From contig NZ_OX216966.1 of the NCBI RefSeq assembly GCF_945605565.1, positions 1,609,501 to 1,673,500 of the forward strand: 64,000 nucleotides of DNA, written 5' to 3'. Origin of the DNA: Paenibacillus dendritiformis (lineage in GTDB: Bacteria; Bacillota; Bacilli; Paenibacillales; Paenibacillaceae). Shown here in pieces: positions 44,797-53,567 of this stretch. The notes under the pieces were generated by a model, which ran no database searches, was not told the DNA's origin, and saw nothing but the letters and a program-made list of their open reading frames with translations. Positions within the stretch are counted from its first letter, which is position 1, and each line of letters opens with the position of its first letter. The translations under genes were made by a program, and so were the position numbers.

Positions 44797-45747
44797 ATGA
44801 AGAAGAACATTTATTTTAACCATGATGGCGGCGTTGATGATTTAATTTCGTTATTTTTGTTACTGCATATGGACAATGTGGAGCTGACGGGCGTGTCGGT
44901 CATTCCGGCGGATTGTTACTTGGAACCGGCTATGTTTGCCAGCCGTAAAATCATCGATCGTTTCGGCAACGGCGGGTTGGATGTAGCCGCGTCGAATTCC
45001 CGCGGGAAGAATCCGTTCCCGAAGGACTGGCGCATGCATGCGTTCTATGTTGACGCCCTGCCGCTTCTCAACGAATCCGGTAAAGTGGTGACTCCCGTAG
45101 CGGACAAGCCGGCACATCTTCATATTATAGACACGCTGCGCGCAACGGAAGGCAAGACGACCCTGCTGTTTACGGGCCCACTTACCGACCTTGCCCGCGC
45201 ATTAGATATCGATCCGACGATCGAGGAAAAGGTAGAACGCCTCGTATGGATGGGCGGAACCTTCCGTGAAGCAGGCAATGTGCATGAGCCTGAGCATGAC
45301 GGAACGGCAGAATGGAACGTATTCTGGGATCCGGATGCGGCTGCTCGCGTATGGGACAGCGGGATCGAGATTGATCTGGTGGCACTGGAAAGCACGAATC
45401 AAGTGCCGCTTACGCTCGATGTTCGTGAGCGCTGGGCTGCGGAACGCAAGCATATCGGCGTTGATTTCCTGGGCCAATGCTACGCGATGGTGCCGCCTCT
45501 TGTTCACTTCTCGACGAACTCGACATACTATCTGTGGGATGTATTAACGACTGCGTTCGTTGGCAAGAGCGATCTGGTGAAGGTGCAGACGATTAACAGC
45601 ATCGTGATTACGGAGGGCGCAAGCCAAGGCCGTACCGTAGAAACGGCGGACGGACGCCCGGTCCATGTCGTCTATGACGTGAATCGTGACGCATTCTTTG
45701 ATTACATTACCGAATTGGCGAAAAAAGCAACGGAGAGGGATTTGTAA
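44797..45747 (+). CDS. Nucleoside hydrolase (IunH-like), first copy
   Basis: A 316-residue member of the inosine-uridine hydrolase family, which splits ribonucleosides into base and ribose. The calcium-binding cluster appears as 'NHDGGVDDL': the first Asp of the usual DxDxxxDD is Asn here. Other landmarks are 'LFTGPLTDLARAL', 'VWMGGTF' and 'GTAEWNVFWDPDAA'. ATG 44797 is close behind GGAGA; an in-frame ATG at 44770 lacks a site. Its stop overlaps the start of the second hydrolase by one base (TAATG). The altered cluster may mean changed specificity rather than loss, as the rest is well kept. Confidence 0.88.
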   Translation: MKKNIYFNHDGGVDDLISLFLLLHMDNVELTGVSVIPADCYLEPAMFASRKIIDRFGNGGLDVAASNSRGKNPFPKDWRMHAFYVDALPLLNESGKVVTPVADKPAHLHIIDTLRATEGKTTLLFTGPLTDLARALDIDPTIEEKVERLVWMGGTFREAGNVHEPEHDGTAEWNVFWDPDAAARVWDSGIEIDLVALESTNQVPLTLDVRERWAAERKHIGVDFLGQCYAMVPPLVHFSTNSTYYLWDVLTTAFVGKSDLVKVQTINSIVITEGASQGRTVETADGRPVHVVYDVNRDAFFDYITELAKKATERDL

Positions 45748-46703
45748 TGTCCGAGAAAAAGCGAGTCATTATTGATACCGACACAGCCGGCGACGATACG
45801 ATTGCCATTTTAACCGCGCTTCACTATTTTCAAGTTGAAGGCATTATGATTACCGGCGGTAACGTCCAGTTCGATCAGCAGGTGGAAAACGCGCTCTACA
45901 CCGTGCAAGTCGCGGGAAAAAGCGGACAAGTCCCTGTCTACAAAGGGCATGAAGGCCCGATCATGGGGATCGGCCAGAAGGAGCATCGTACGGTCGAGGA
46001 CGTGCATGGCAAGGATGGAATGGGGGATTCGTTTTTCGAAAAAGCGATTCAATCTCCCGAAAAAGGCCATGCTGTCGACTTCCTTATCGAAGCGGTTCAT
46101 AACAATCCAGGAGAGATCCATCTTATTGCGATTGCGCCGTTAACGAATATTGCGATGGCGATCAAGAAGGATCCAACCATTGTGCCGAAGATTCCGCATC
46201 TCTACATTATGGGCGGAACGAACAATGCGCTCGGAAATATTACGCCGAGTGCGGAGTATAATTTCTACGTTGATCCGGAAGCCGCCAAAATCGTGCTTCA
46301 TTCGGGGATTCCGATCACGATGGTCGGTTGGGAAATGTGCACGCAATATTCCATCATGGACGATAACGACCATGAAGAGATTGAAGCGCTCGGAACGAAG
46401 GGCGCGAAGTTTTTCAAGGACGTCAACAAGGTCGTCATGAGATTCAATAAAACGGTTCACAGACTCAACGGTACGACGCATCCGGATACGCTCCTAGCAG
46501 CCGTAGCGGCGGACGAGAAGATGATGACGAAGTCCAATCTGTATCATGTGGATGTCGAAACGGTCGGTGAGCTGACAAGAGGCTACAGCCTTGTCGATAT
46601 TAACAATCGTCTGGAACGCACGCGCAATGTCCGCGTCTGTGAATCGATTGATCGAGATGCTTTTAAAGACATGCTGTTGGACGTATTGAAGTCCATTAAC
46701 TAA
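45747..46703 (+). CDS. Nucleoside hydrolase (IunH-like), second copy
   Basis: A 318-residue hydrolase with the complete calcium motif ('IDTDTAGDDTIA'), 'HLIAIAPLTNIAMAI', 'LYIMGGT' and 'SAEYNFYVDPEAA', and a catalytic-region His in 'NGTTHPDTLL'. It is coupled to the first hydrolase gene and precedes the nucleoside transporter. Two diverged hydrolases in one operon suggest separate purine and pyrimidine specificity. Confidence 0.92.
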   Translation: MSEKKRVIIDTDTAGDDTIAILTALHYFQVEGIMITGGNVQFDQQVENALYTVQVAGKSGQVPVYKGHEGPIMGIGQKEHRTVEDVHGKDGMGDSFFEKAIQSPEKGHAVDFLIEAVHNNPGEIHLIAIAPLTNIAMAIKKDPTIVPKIPHLYIMGGTNNALGNITPSAEYNFYVDPEAAKIVLHSGIPITMVGWEMCTQYSIMDDNDHEEIEALGTKGAKFFKDVNKVVMRFNKTVHRLNGTTHPDTLLAAVAADEKMMTKSNLYHVDVETVGELTRGYSLVDINNRLERTRNVRVCESIDRDAFKDMLLDVLKSIN

Positions 46704-46717
46704 TGTGAATAATAACC

Positions 46718-46772
46718 GCAAATGGCCGCATTTGTATAGAAGGAAGCACTAAAATGAAGAGCGGCCGTTTGC
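46718..46772 (+). promoter_or_regulatory. Long-loop hairpin between hydrolase and transporter genes
   Basis: GCAAATGGCCGC (46718-46729) pairs with GCGGCCGTTTGC (46761-46772), 12 bp with one G-U, around a 31-base loop. CCCTTTCGCTTT follows, so it is a poor terminator. It may set the relative expression of transporter and enzymes or stabilise mRNA ends. Confidence 0.5.
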
Positions 46773-46824
46773 CCCTTTCGCTTTACATTCTTGGTCATTG
46801 ACACGATGAAGAAAGGACAGGTAT

Positions 46825-48039
46825 ATGCAATACATTTGGGGACTTCTAGGAATCTTGGGCATTTTTTTGATAGCATTTGCGTTTTCGAAAAATCGCAAAG
46901 CGATTAATCCGAGAACGGTGATTGGCGCGTTTGCGATTCAATTCATTTTTGCATTGATCGTGTTGAAGTGGGAATTCGGCAAGAAGATGCTGAACTACTT
47001 GGCTGCGGCCGTGCAGAGCATCATCGATTCCACGAATGCGGGCATTCAGTTCTTGTTCGGCGGGATACTGGGTGCGGAAAAGGCGGGCTTTACATTCGCC
47101 TTGCAGGTATTGCCGATTATCATCTTCTTCTGTTCCTTGATCGCGGTTCTGTACTATCTCGGCATTATGCAGTGGGCTACGAAAATTATTGGCGGATTTC
47201 TGGCGAAGGTGCTTAAAACGAGTGAAACGGAATCGATGTCAGCGGCTGCGAATATTTTCCTGGGTCCGACCGAAGCGCCGCTTGTAGTTAAGCCTTATAT
47301 TGAGAAAATGACCAAGTCGGAGCTGTTCGCGATTATGGTTGGCGGACTGGCGTGTGTCTCCGGTTCCGTCCTAGGCGGATACGCGATGCTTGGCGTTCCG
47401 ATTGAATATTTGCTTGCAGCGGCATTCATGGGAGCGCCGGGCGGCTTGCTGCTGGCCAAAATTATTATGCCTGAAACCGATCATCAGCTCAGAGCGGAAC
47501 GCGTCGAGATGGTGAAGGATACAGAGTCCCGAAATGTCATCGATGCCGCGGCTCGCGGAGCCTCGGACGGGCTCAAGATCGCTGCCGGCGTAGGCGCCAT
47601 GCTGCTGGCGTTTATATCGCTCATTTTCTTGGTGAACATGATCATTGGCTGGGTTGGCGGCGTGTTCGGAATCGAGGCCTTGACGTTGGAGCAAATTCTA
47701 GGCTACCTGTTCGCGCCGATTGCCTTCCTGATCGGTGTTCCATGGAGTGAAGCGCTGCAGGCAGGTTCCTTCATCGGTCAAAAGTTCGTCCTGAACGAAT
47801 TCGTAGCGTACACTTCGTTTGCGCCTGAGATTGCTCATTTGTCTCCAAAAAGTGTTGTCATCATCAGCTTCGCGCTGTGCGGCTTTGCCAATCTGGCGGC
47901 GATCGCACTCCTCATTGGAGGCTTGGGCGGGATTGCACCTTCTCGAAGACAAGATCTGGCCGAGATGGGCTTCCGTGCGGTCATTGCCGCAACCTTGGCT
48001 AACCTGATGAGCGCGGCGATTGCCGGGATGCTCGTGTAG
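46825..48039 (+). CDS. nupC: Concentrative nucleoside transporter (NupC/CNT family)
   Basis: A 404-residue membrane protein of the CNT family, which imports nucleosides with H+ or Na+. Typical signatures are '[16 protein letters not shown]', '[21 protein letters not shown]' (substrate-binding helix), 'GGYAMLGV', and '[10 protein letters not shown]' with '[17 protein letters not shown]' near the end. It follows the two nucleoside hydrolase genes in the same direction, so uptake and cleavage are linked. AAAGGACAGG precedes ATG 46825. Confidence 0.93.
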   Translation: MQYIWGLLGILGIFLIAFAFSKNRKAINPRTVIGAFAIQFIFALIVLKWEFGKKMLNYLAAAVQSIIDSTNAGIQFLFGGILGAEKAGFTFALQVLPIIIFFCSLIAVLYYLGIMQWATKIIGGFLAKVLKTSETESMSAAANIFLGPTEAPLVVKPYIEKMTKSELFAIMVGGLACVSGSVLGGYAMLGVPIEYLLAAAFMGAPGGLLLAKIIMPETDHQLRAERVEMVKDTESRNVIDAAARGASDGLKIAAGVGAMLLAFISLIFLVNMIIGWVGGVFGIEALTLEQILGYLFAPIAFLIGVPWSEALQAGSFIGQKFVLNEFVAYTSFAPEIAHLSPKSVVIISFALCGFANLAAIALLIGGLGGIAPSRRQDLAEMGFRAVIAATLANLMSAAIAGMLV

Positions 48040-48077
48040 AAGCACCGACACCATAAAAGTAAAAGCTGGGAAATAAA

Positions 48078-48113
48078 ACAAACGCTTGGGCTATGATGAG
48101 CCCAAGCGTTTGT
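48078..48113. terminator. Bidirectional terminator between nupC and the flavin lipoprotein gene
   Basis: A 15-bp perfect stem (48078-48092 with 48099-48113), flanked by an A-rich side and TTGTTG, between convergent genes. Confidence 0.85.
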
Positions 48114-48145
48114 TGTTGGCTAAGAGAAAAGTGGAAGCTGATCTC

Positions 48146-49678
48146 TTATTGTGCTTGTACGAATTCAGCCGATTTAATGCCGGCTTGGCGGCCGAAGATG
48201 ATGATCTCGGCAACGGAGTTGCCGCCGATACGGTTTTGACCGTGCAAGCCGCCTGTAAGCTCGCCTGCTGCGAACAAGCCAGGAATAGGTTGGCCGTCTT
48301 TATTCAACACTTCGGTGTTTGTATTGATTTTCACGCCACCCATGGTGTAATGAATCCCAGGGGCGATTTTGATTGCATAGTATGGCGCGCCGGACAAGTC
48401 GTTGTCCATCGCCGTTGTTCTGCCGAATTCGGCATCCTCTTTATTCTTCACGGCGCTGTTCCATGTATCCAGCGTGGCTGCTAGCTCATCTGCCGGAACG
48501 CCAATTTCTTGGGCTAAAGCCTCGATCGAATCGCCCTTAATGACAAAGCCCATTTTTTCATACTGCTCAATCGCTTTCGCGCGGGATTTTACGCCGGAAT
48601 CAAATACAAGATAAGCCGATTTTTCAGGCAGCTTATTGATTGCCGCCGTGACATTGTCACGAGTATCCAGCTCGTTGGTGAACCGTTTGCCCTCGCTAGA
48701 CACAAGGATCGCGCCTTCACCGCGGACCGCTTCCCCGATCAGATACGAATTGTCCTGCTGTACCGTAGGGTGAACCTGGATTTGATCCATATCTACCGTG
48801 ACACCGCCGAGTTTTTCAATCATCTTAATGCCGTCACCGGTGCTGCCTTCTTGGTTGGTTGTCACAAGACCTTTCAGATCGGAGCGAACCTCGCCAATCA
48901 TATCCATGTTAGCGCCATAACCGCCGGTTGTCACCACGACAGCATCCGCGGCAATTGTTTTCTCATCGTTATTGTTGAAAAGGACCTTCACGCCGTTTAC
49001 TTTGCCGTCCTTCTCCGTAATTTCCGTTACATTCGCATTTACGAAAAGAGGAATTTCTTTCTCTTGAACATTTTTCACCAAGCCGTTGACGAGATATTGA
49101 CCCACCGCGGAGCCGTCTTCAGGACGGTGTGTGCGCTTCTCGTTCATACCGCCCGTAATCGTGATATTGTTCAAACGAATTCCGATCGAATCAAGCCATT
49201 CGATGGCACTTGCGGAATTGTCAACGAAGAAGCGAAGCATCTCTTTGTCGTTCGTGCCATGACCGCCTTTTAACGTCTCTTCGTAAAAGAGGTCATTGTT
49301 GTCCTCAATGCCTTGCTCTTTTTGGAACTTGGTCTGGGAAGCATTCATACCGGAGGATGATTTCATCGTATTGCCGCCGGCAATCGGCATTTTTTCGAAA
49401 ATAACCGGGTTCATGCCTTTTTCTTTGGCTTCAAGCGCGGCAGACATTCCGGCACCGCCTGCACCGACAATGATGATATCATATTTATCTTTTAATTGAT
49501 CGATAGGTGTATAGTTGGTTTGAGAAGCACCCGACACGGCTTCCGTTTCTTGGGACTCCGCCGGTTTTTCATTGCCCTGGCTCTCGTTTTGATTCTGGTT
49601 CCCGCCGCTGCCGCATCCCGCGATCACGAGCATGAAAGAGAGAACGAGAATCAACATTGCTGCTGCTTTCTTCTTCAT
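48146..49678 (-). CDS. Surface lipoprotein FAD-dependent reductase (fumarate reductase/flavocytochrome c-like)
   Basis: 510 residues. The lipoprotein signal has the lipobox 'VIAGC' (Cys about 22), followed by an N/Q/E/S-rich tether. The FAD-binding domain starts with 'DIIIVGAGGAGMSAALEA', has 'IAGGNTMKSSSGMN', and ends with 'GLFAAGELTGGLHGQNRIGGNSVAE'. The active-site block 'GEGAILVSSEGKRFTNELDTRD' carries the acid/base Arg of fumarate reductases. An FMN-binding domain is missing, so electrons must come from a partner, as in extracellular electron-transfer reductases. The acceptor could be fumarate, urocanate or another unsaturated acid. It converges on the nucleoside operon and stands alone. 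Confidence 0.9.
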   Translation of the reverse strand: MKKKAAAMLILVLSFMLVIAGCGSGGNQNQNESQGNEKPAESQETEAVSGASQTNYTPIDQLKDKYDIIIVGAGGAGMSAALEAKEKGMNPVIFEKMPIAGGNTMKSSSGMNASQTKFQKEQGIEDNNDLFYEETLKGGHGTNDKEMLRFFVDNSASAIEWLDSIGIRLNNITITGGMNEKRTHRPEDGSAVGQYLVNGLVKNVQEKEIPLFVNANVTEITEKDGKVNGVKVLFNNNDEKTIAADAVVVTTGGYGANMDMIGEVRSDLKGLVTTNQEGSTGDGIKMIEKLGGVTVDMDQIQVHPTVQQDNSYLIGEAVRGEGAILVSSEGKRFTNELDTRDNVTAAINKLPEKSAYLVFDSGVKSRAKAIEQYEKMGFVIKGDSIEALAQEIGVPADELAATLDTWNSAVKNKEDAEFGRTTAMDNDLSGAPYYAIKIAPGIHYTMGGVKINTNTEVLNKDGQPIPGLFAAGELTGGLHGQNRIGGNSVAEIIIFGRQAGIKSAEFVQAQ

Positions 49679-49957
49679 GTTAACAACCCCCGTTTTTCTA
49701 TGATGTTAGGTACACTTCATTTTAATATAATATCGCCCTCATTAATAGTGATTTTTTTCACAATGTTTTGAATTTCTTGTGACCGTGCATCGGGTTTCAT
49801 GACACCTCATATCTTCCAAATCCAGGGAGTCTATGTTATCATAATCAATTACACAGAAACGGCGGGGCCACAGGCCTGCCATTCAAAATGGATTTACCCA
49901 GTCCGGAAGCTGCCAAGGCCTGAAATCCAAATTTGGCCTATAAGGAGGATATTGTTC

Positions 49958-50497
49958 ATGAAAAATGTATACGTTGTGCGGCATTGCCAGGCAGAAGGGC
50001 AAGCTCCAGACGCGCGGTTAACCGCAGCCGGTGTGCAGCAAGCCCACAAGCTTGCGGAATTTTTGACGGACAAACATATCGAACATATCATTTCAAGCCC
50101 TTATGAGAGAGCCTGTCGCTCCATAACGCCCTTCGCCGATCAACATGGCGTTGCAATCGCTCTGGATGACAGATTGATGGAGAGGGTGCTGTCAGGCAAC
50201 GATCATCCCGATTGGCGTGACATGCTTCAGAAGACATACGATGATTTGGACTTGTGTTATGAAGGCGGGGAGTCCAGCACTACGGCGATGAAGCGTGCCA
50301 GCAGCGTGATCGCGGAAGCGCTGGAGAGCGGGCACAACAACATCGTCATTGTGTCGCACGGGAACCTGATATCGCTGCTGCTGAAGCATTTCGACGACCG
50401 GTTCGGCTTCAAGGAGTGGGAATCATTGTCCAATCCGGATGTGTATCATCTAACCTTCGACAAGGATGCTCCTAGCATACGTAGAATATGGACATAA
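49958..50497 (+). CDS. Histidine phosphatase (phosphoglycerate-mutase-like)
   Basis: A 179-residue member of the histidine phosphatase family. The phosphohistidine motif is 'VVRHCQAEG' (Cys where most have Gly), and the second Arg/Glu block is 'ISSPYERACRSITPFA' and 'DRLMERVL'. The second catalytic His is in 'IVIVSHGNL'. It likely removes phosphate from a small metabolite. ATG 49958 is chosen because AGGAGG (49943-49948) stands before it; the frame is open to 49799 with no site. Confidence 0.88.
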   Translation: MKNVYVVRHCQAEGQAPDARLTAAGVQQAHKLAEFLTDKHIEHIISSPYERACRSITPFADQHGVAIALDDRLMERVLSGNDHPDWRDMLQKTYDDLDLCYEGGESSTTAMKRASSVIAEALESGHNNIVIVSHGNLISLLLKHFDDRFGFKEWESLSNPDVYHLTFDKDAPSIRRIWT

Positions 50498-50552
50498 TGA
50501 TGGTAAATGACATGGCTTATGGTATGTTATATGGATTTATGAGGGAAAGGCG

Positions 50553-50771
50553 GTGCTATCTGTAGGCATGAATCGTGAAGAATTAAAGCGAATGATTGAT
50601 CATATCACTGAACAAGATGCAGCAGAAGTTCTTATTGGCTATCTGAATATGAAGCGAGAACGCGAGGCAATTCGTAATCTAGAGTATGCCAGCGTGACCA
50701 GCATGGAGTTCTGGGATAATCCCGTCGACGATGAGGTATGGAACGATAGCCCCAAATGTTTAGTAAAGTGA
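50553..50771 (+). CDS. Antitoxin-like small protein (DUF2281-like), orphan
   Basis: About 67-72 residues. A helical 'REELKRMIDHITEQDAAEVLIGYLNMKREREA' is followed by 'SVTSMEFWDNPVDDEVWNDSP', an acidic Trp-rich tail seen in antitoxin components beside MazF/PemK or PIN toxins. GTG 50553 is very close to GGAAAGG and ATG 50568 rather far from it, so the start is unsure. No toxin gene follows: the next bases run into a repeat block. It may be an orphaned antitoxin. Confidence 0.5.
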   Translation: MLSVGMNREELKRMIDHITEQDAAEVLIGYLNMKREREAIRNLEYASVTSMEFWDNPVDDEVWNDSPKCLVK

Positions 50772-50820
50772 AAGAACAGATAGACGAATTAATTCATATT
50801 TGATGCAGCATTAACCTTCA

Positions 50821-51320
50821 GTAACCAGGCTGTTGGAAAACCTCTGTTTTTTTCGGACGGGTGATTACCTAATCGAAACTTGGCATTCAGAGCGTCATCG
50901 CCTTCTGGAGACATCATAATCTCCTGGGGTTTTAACGTGTGGATGGAATTGCTTCTATTTTACAGGAATTTCGGCTCAATGAGTCCACATTTCGAGGAAT
51001 TGCTGCACAGCTACATCATTTTAGGCCCTTTTGAGCTAAGTCGAAGAGAAACGGGTGAAATTGCTGCAGTTTTACAGGATTCCCTTTCTGGTGAAGTCGT
51101 CCCTATCGAATAGCTGTAGTTGTGCAGGATTTTGCCTACCGAATCAACGTGTCTTGAGAAACCGTGCAGTTTTGAGGACCTTGCCTATCGGATAGACATT
51201 TCATTGTGCAGTTTTCAGGCACTTCGATCAGAGCGTTTGAAATCAAAATTTTTCTACTGAGAGACAAGTCCTAATGAAGTGCCCAAAAATCCTTTGGACC
51301 TTCTCAACAGCCTGAGTAAC
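50821..51320. repeat. MITE-like element with inverted ends and degenerate internal repeats
   Basis: The ends are imperfect inverted copies: GTAACCAGGCTGTTGG (50821-50836), and at 51293-51320 the reverse complement of GTTACTCAGGCTGTTGAG; the core CAGGCTGTTG is identical. Inside are about six degraded units of roughly 50-60 bases built on 'TTGCTGCAGTTTTACAGGA' (near 50946, 50997, 51056, 51110, 51163 and 51203). No coding potential is convincing. It looks like a non-autonomous element or the relic of an insertion sequence. Confidence 0.5.
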
Positions 51321-51366
51321 GGAGGTTTTTTCATATGGGCGTGTTTTAAGGAGAAGGGAGATAGCC

Positions 51367-51582
51367 ATGATGATTCCATTGGGCCAATTTGAAATTACAT
51401 CCGGTAAAGTGGTTGTGTCCGATCCTTGCTACGAATTGAATGAGAATACGATAATTATGGGTGTGCTGAACAATGTAAGCAACGGAACGTGGGCCGCTCA
51501 TGTACAGAAAACCGAGGTTCGGGATTGGGGAGAAGCTTGCGCCAAGCTCATTGCTTACCACATCAAGATTATTTTTATTTAA
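51367..51582 (+). CDS. Hypothetical protein, probably C-terminally truncated
   Basis: 71 residues beginning 'MMIPLGQFEITSGKVVVSDPCYELN'. The conserved-looking 'GKVVVSDPCYE' opening and 'NGTWAAHVQKTEVRDWGEACAKLIAYH' recall a widespread uncharacterised Bacillota/phage protein whose homologues are longer. The last residues 'IKIIFI' look like out-of-family readthrough. AAGGGAGA precedes the ATG. Confidence 0.5.
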   Translation: MMIPLGQFEITSGKVVVSDPCYELNENTIIMGVLNNVSNGTWAAHVQKTEVRDWGEACAKLIAYHIKIIFI

Positions 51583-51605
51583 AGACGCGGATCTGTAAAT
51601 GCCCA

Positions 51606-51648
51606 AGCATAATGATGTCCTGAAGGTGAATGGACGTTATGCTTTTTT
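51606..51648 (+). terminator. Rho-independent terminator
   Basis: AGCATAA (51606-51612) pairs TTATGCT (51637-51643) with an inner TGTCC/GGAC stem, followed by TTTTTT. Confidence 0.8.
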
Positions 51649-51740
51649 GTCATGTCTCAAGTTTAGTTTATAACTCTCCATTTTGGATCATTGGATCAAA
51701 GTGTACCTGAGTTGTACATAATACATGGGAGGAAATGAAC

Positions 51741-52095
51741 ATGACGAATGTGATGAAAGCCCGTCCCAAGCTGTATGTCATGGATAACGGCCGCATGAGC
51801 ATGGACAAAAACTGTTGATCGGCATGCATTATCCGGCTACGATCCTGAATCCGAATGCAGCGGCGGAGTTTGTGGAGTTTCCGGTCTAGAAGGCACCACC
51901 TCCCCATACGGTAAATAGTGAAAAGGAGTTCATATTGCGATGAACTCCACACTGTAGGCCCGGAGAGGGCATTTTTTGTGCATTCCAGATGCTATGCAGC
52001 AGCTCGGCCTTGAGGACTGGGCGGGTGCCTAGGGACGGAAAGATGACTACAGTACGGACATCCTGCTTTACAAAATTGCGCAACTTGGTTCATAG
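51741..52095 (+). pseudogene. N-acyl homoserine lactonase (metallo-beta-lactamase fold) remnant
   Basis: A good AGGAGG-type site (GGGAGG, 51727-51732) and ATG 51741 start 'KARPKLYVMDNGRMSMDK', then a one-base frameshift leads to 'LIGMHYPATILNPNAAAEFVEFPV' and a stop. This is the start of the AiiA/AhlD-like lactonase family. A possible further piece ('RKDDYSTDILLYKIAQLG') lies at about 52034-52095. The zinc-binding HxHxDH core is absent. A small hairpin (51925-51948) lies between the pieces. Confidence 0.65.
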
Positions 52096-52206
52096 GGTGG
52101 ATTTTCTGACAAGTGTTGCATATTATATAATCCTTTTATGCGATATTCGTTCAATGTTACAGAGAAAAAATCCGAACCCATCGGAGAAGCTGAGGTAGTG
52201 TCATAT

Positions 52207-53448
52207 ATGAGCTGTATGAGAAAATTGTGTTTTGGCATGTTAGTTATCGTTTTAAGTTTAGGAATCTGTCTCCCCAATGTGAGTGCTTCCCCCATCCAAG
52301 TCACTGTAGACGGGCGTGAGGTGGCGTTCCCGGATGAACCTCCCTATGTGGATAAGACATCCAACCGCACGATGGTTCCCGCCAAATTCGTATCCGAAAA
52401 GCTTGGCGCAAACGTAAAGTGGAACGAGGCATTGAAGCAAATCAATTTTTCGTATAAAAATGACACCGTCATTTTGGGGATTGGCGACAATCATGCGAAA
52501 GTGAATGGCAAGACAGTAACCTTCGGTGGGGGAGCGACGGTCAAAAACGGCCGCACGATGGTTCCGCTTCGCTTCATCAGCGAAGTCTTTCATGCGGATG
52601 TAGATTGGAAGCCGGAGCGCAATCAGGTCATCATCACTACTTCTGTACATAACGTTCCCAAAGGCACGTGGATCTGGGATAGCCGCATCATCGAGAGGGA
52701 GCCGGACAAGCTAATCAACTTTGCAAGCGATAATCATGTGACATCCGTGTATCTTCAAATTGATGCCGATATGGCTCCGGCGATATATCAAGACTTTATT
52801 CGAAGCGCCACAGAGAAGCGTATCAACGTGGAAGCCCTGGCGGGTCGTCCCGATTGGGCATCCAAGTCGAAGCAGGATCAAATCAAGAAGTTTATTGCAT
52901 GGGTCCAAAACTATAATGCCTCCGTTAAACCCGAAGAGAGGTTTGACGGTCTGCACTTTGATATTGAACCTTATCTGCTGCCCGAATGGAAGACAGACAA
53001 TAAGGCGATTCTGGCAAGCTGGATGGGCAATATGAGGCTGATTGAGCAGGAAACCAAAGGAAGCGGTATAAAAATTACGCTGGATGTTCCTTATTGGCTG
53101 AATACCGTAAAGGTTCCCGGCACGGAATACAGCTTCAGCGCTTGGTTATTGGAGAAGTTCGATTGTCTGGTGATTATGGACTACCGCAATTTTGCCTTAG
53201 GCAAGAATGGGATTGTGGAAAACGCAAACGCGATGATGAGAGAAGCAGCGACATTGAACAAGCAAGTCATCGTTGCCGTGGAGACCGCTAAAAATATGGA
53301 GAGCGATCGGACATCATTCTATGCCAAAAGTATCGAAGCGATGGAAAAAGAGCTGCAAGCCGCTCATCAAAAGCTGTCTCGACATTCGAGCTACGCCGGC
53401 TTTGCGATTCATGAATACAAGAGCTGGGCCGCGATGAAATATGAATAA
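52207..53448 (+). CDS. Secreted copper-amine-oxidase-N-domain protein with a glycosidase-like C-terminal domain
   Basis: A 413-residue exported protein. A signal peptide (about 1-30, 'NVSASPIQV') precedes a copper amine oxidase N-like stalk (about 35-145) with paired 'RTMVPAKFVSEKLGA' and 'RTMVPLRFISEVFHADV' repeats, common in Paenibacillus surface proteins. The C-terminal domain (about 150-410) looks like a TIM-barrel hydrolase: 'GTWIWDSRII', 'VTSVYLQIDADM', 'RFDGLHFDIEPYLLPEW' (DxxP acid patch), 'ITLDVPYWLN' and 'CLVIMDYRNF'. No enzyme activity is certain. ATG 52207 follows TGAGGTAG at a slightly long distance. A decayed copy of its 3' part lies at 60365-60560. Confidence 0.78.
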   Translation: MSCMRKLCFGMLVIVLSLGICLPNVSASPIQVTVDGREVAFPDEPPYVDKTSNRTMVPAKFVSEKLGANVKWNEALKQINFSYKNDTVILGIGDNHAKVNGKTVTFGGGATVKNGRTMVPLRFISEVFHADVDWKPERNQVIITTSVHNVPKGTWIWDSRIIEREPDKLINFASDNHVTSVYLQIDADMAPAIYQDFIRSATEKRINVEALAGRPDWASKSKQDQIKKFIAWVQNYNASVKPEERFDGLHFDIEPYLLPEWKTDNKAILASWMGNMRLIEQETKGSGIKITLDVPYWLNTVKVPGTEYSFSAWLLEKFDCLVIMDYRNFALGKNGIVENANAMMREAATLNKQVIVAVETAKNMESDRTSFYAKSIEAMEKELQAAHQKLSRHSSYAGFAIHEYKSWAAMKYE

Positions 53449-53486
53449 GATGAATCATATATTAGTTGAATGGGTTGAATGATAGG

Positions 53487-53552
53487 AAAACACCTCTTCA
53501 TTTAGAGCGGAAGCGTCAAGCAAGAGCCGCCTAGCAGGAAGAGGTGTTCTGT
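53487..53552. terminator. Terminator between convergent genes
   Basis: AACACCTCTTC (53489-53499) pairs GAAGAGGTGTT (53538-53548), 11 bp, with a further structured loop, between the CAO-N gene and the response regulator gene. Confidence 0.75.
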
Positions 53553-53567
53553 GCATGAGTTACGATG

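Noticed and set aside
51925..51948. 9-bp hairpin in the lactonase remnant as a terminator
   Set aside because: No T-run follows on either strand.
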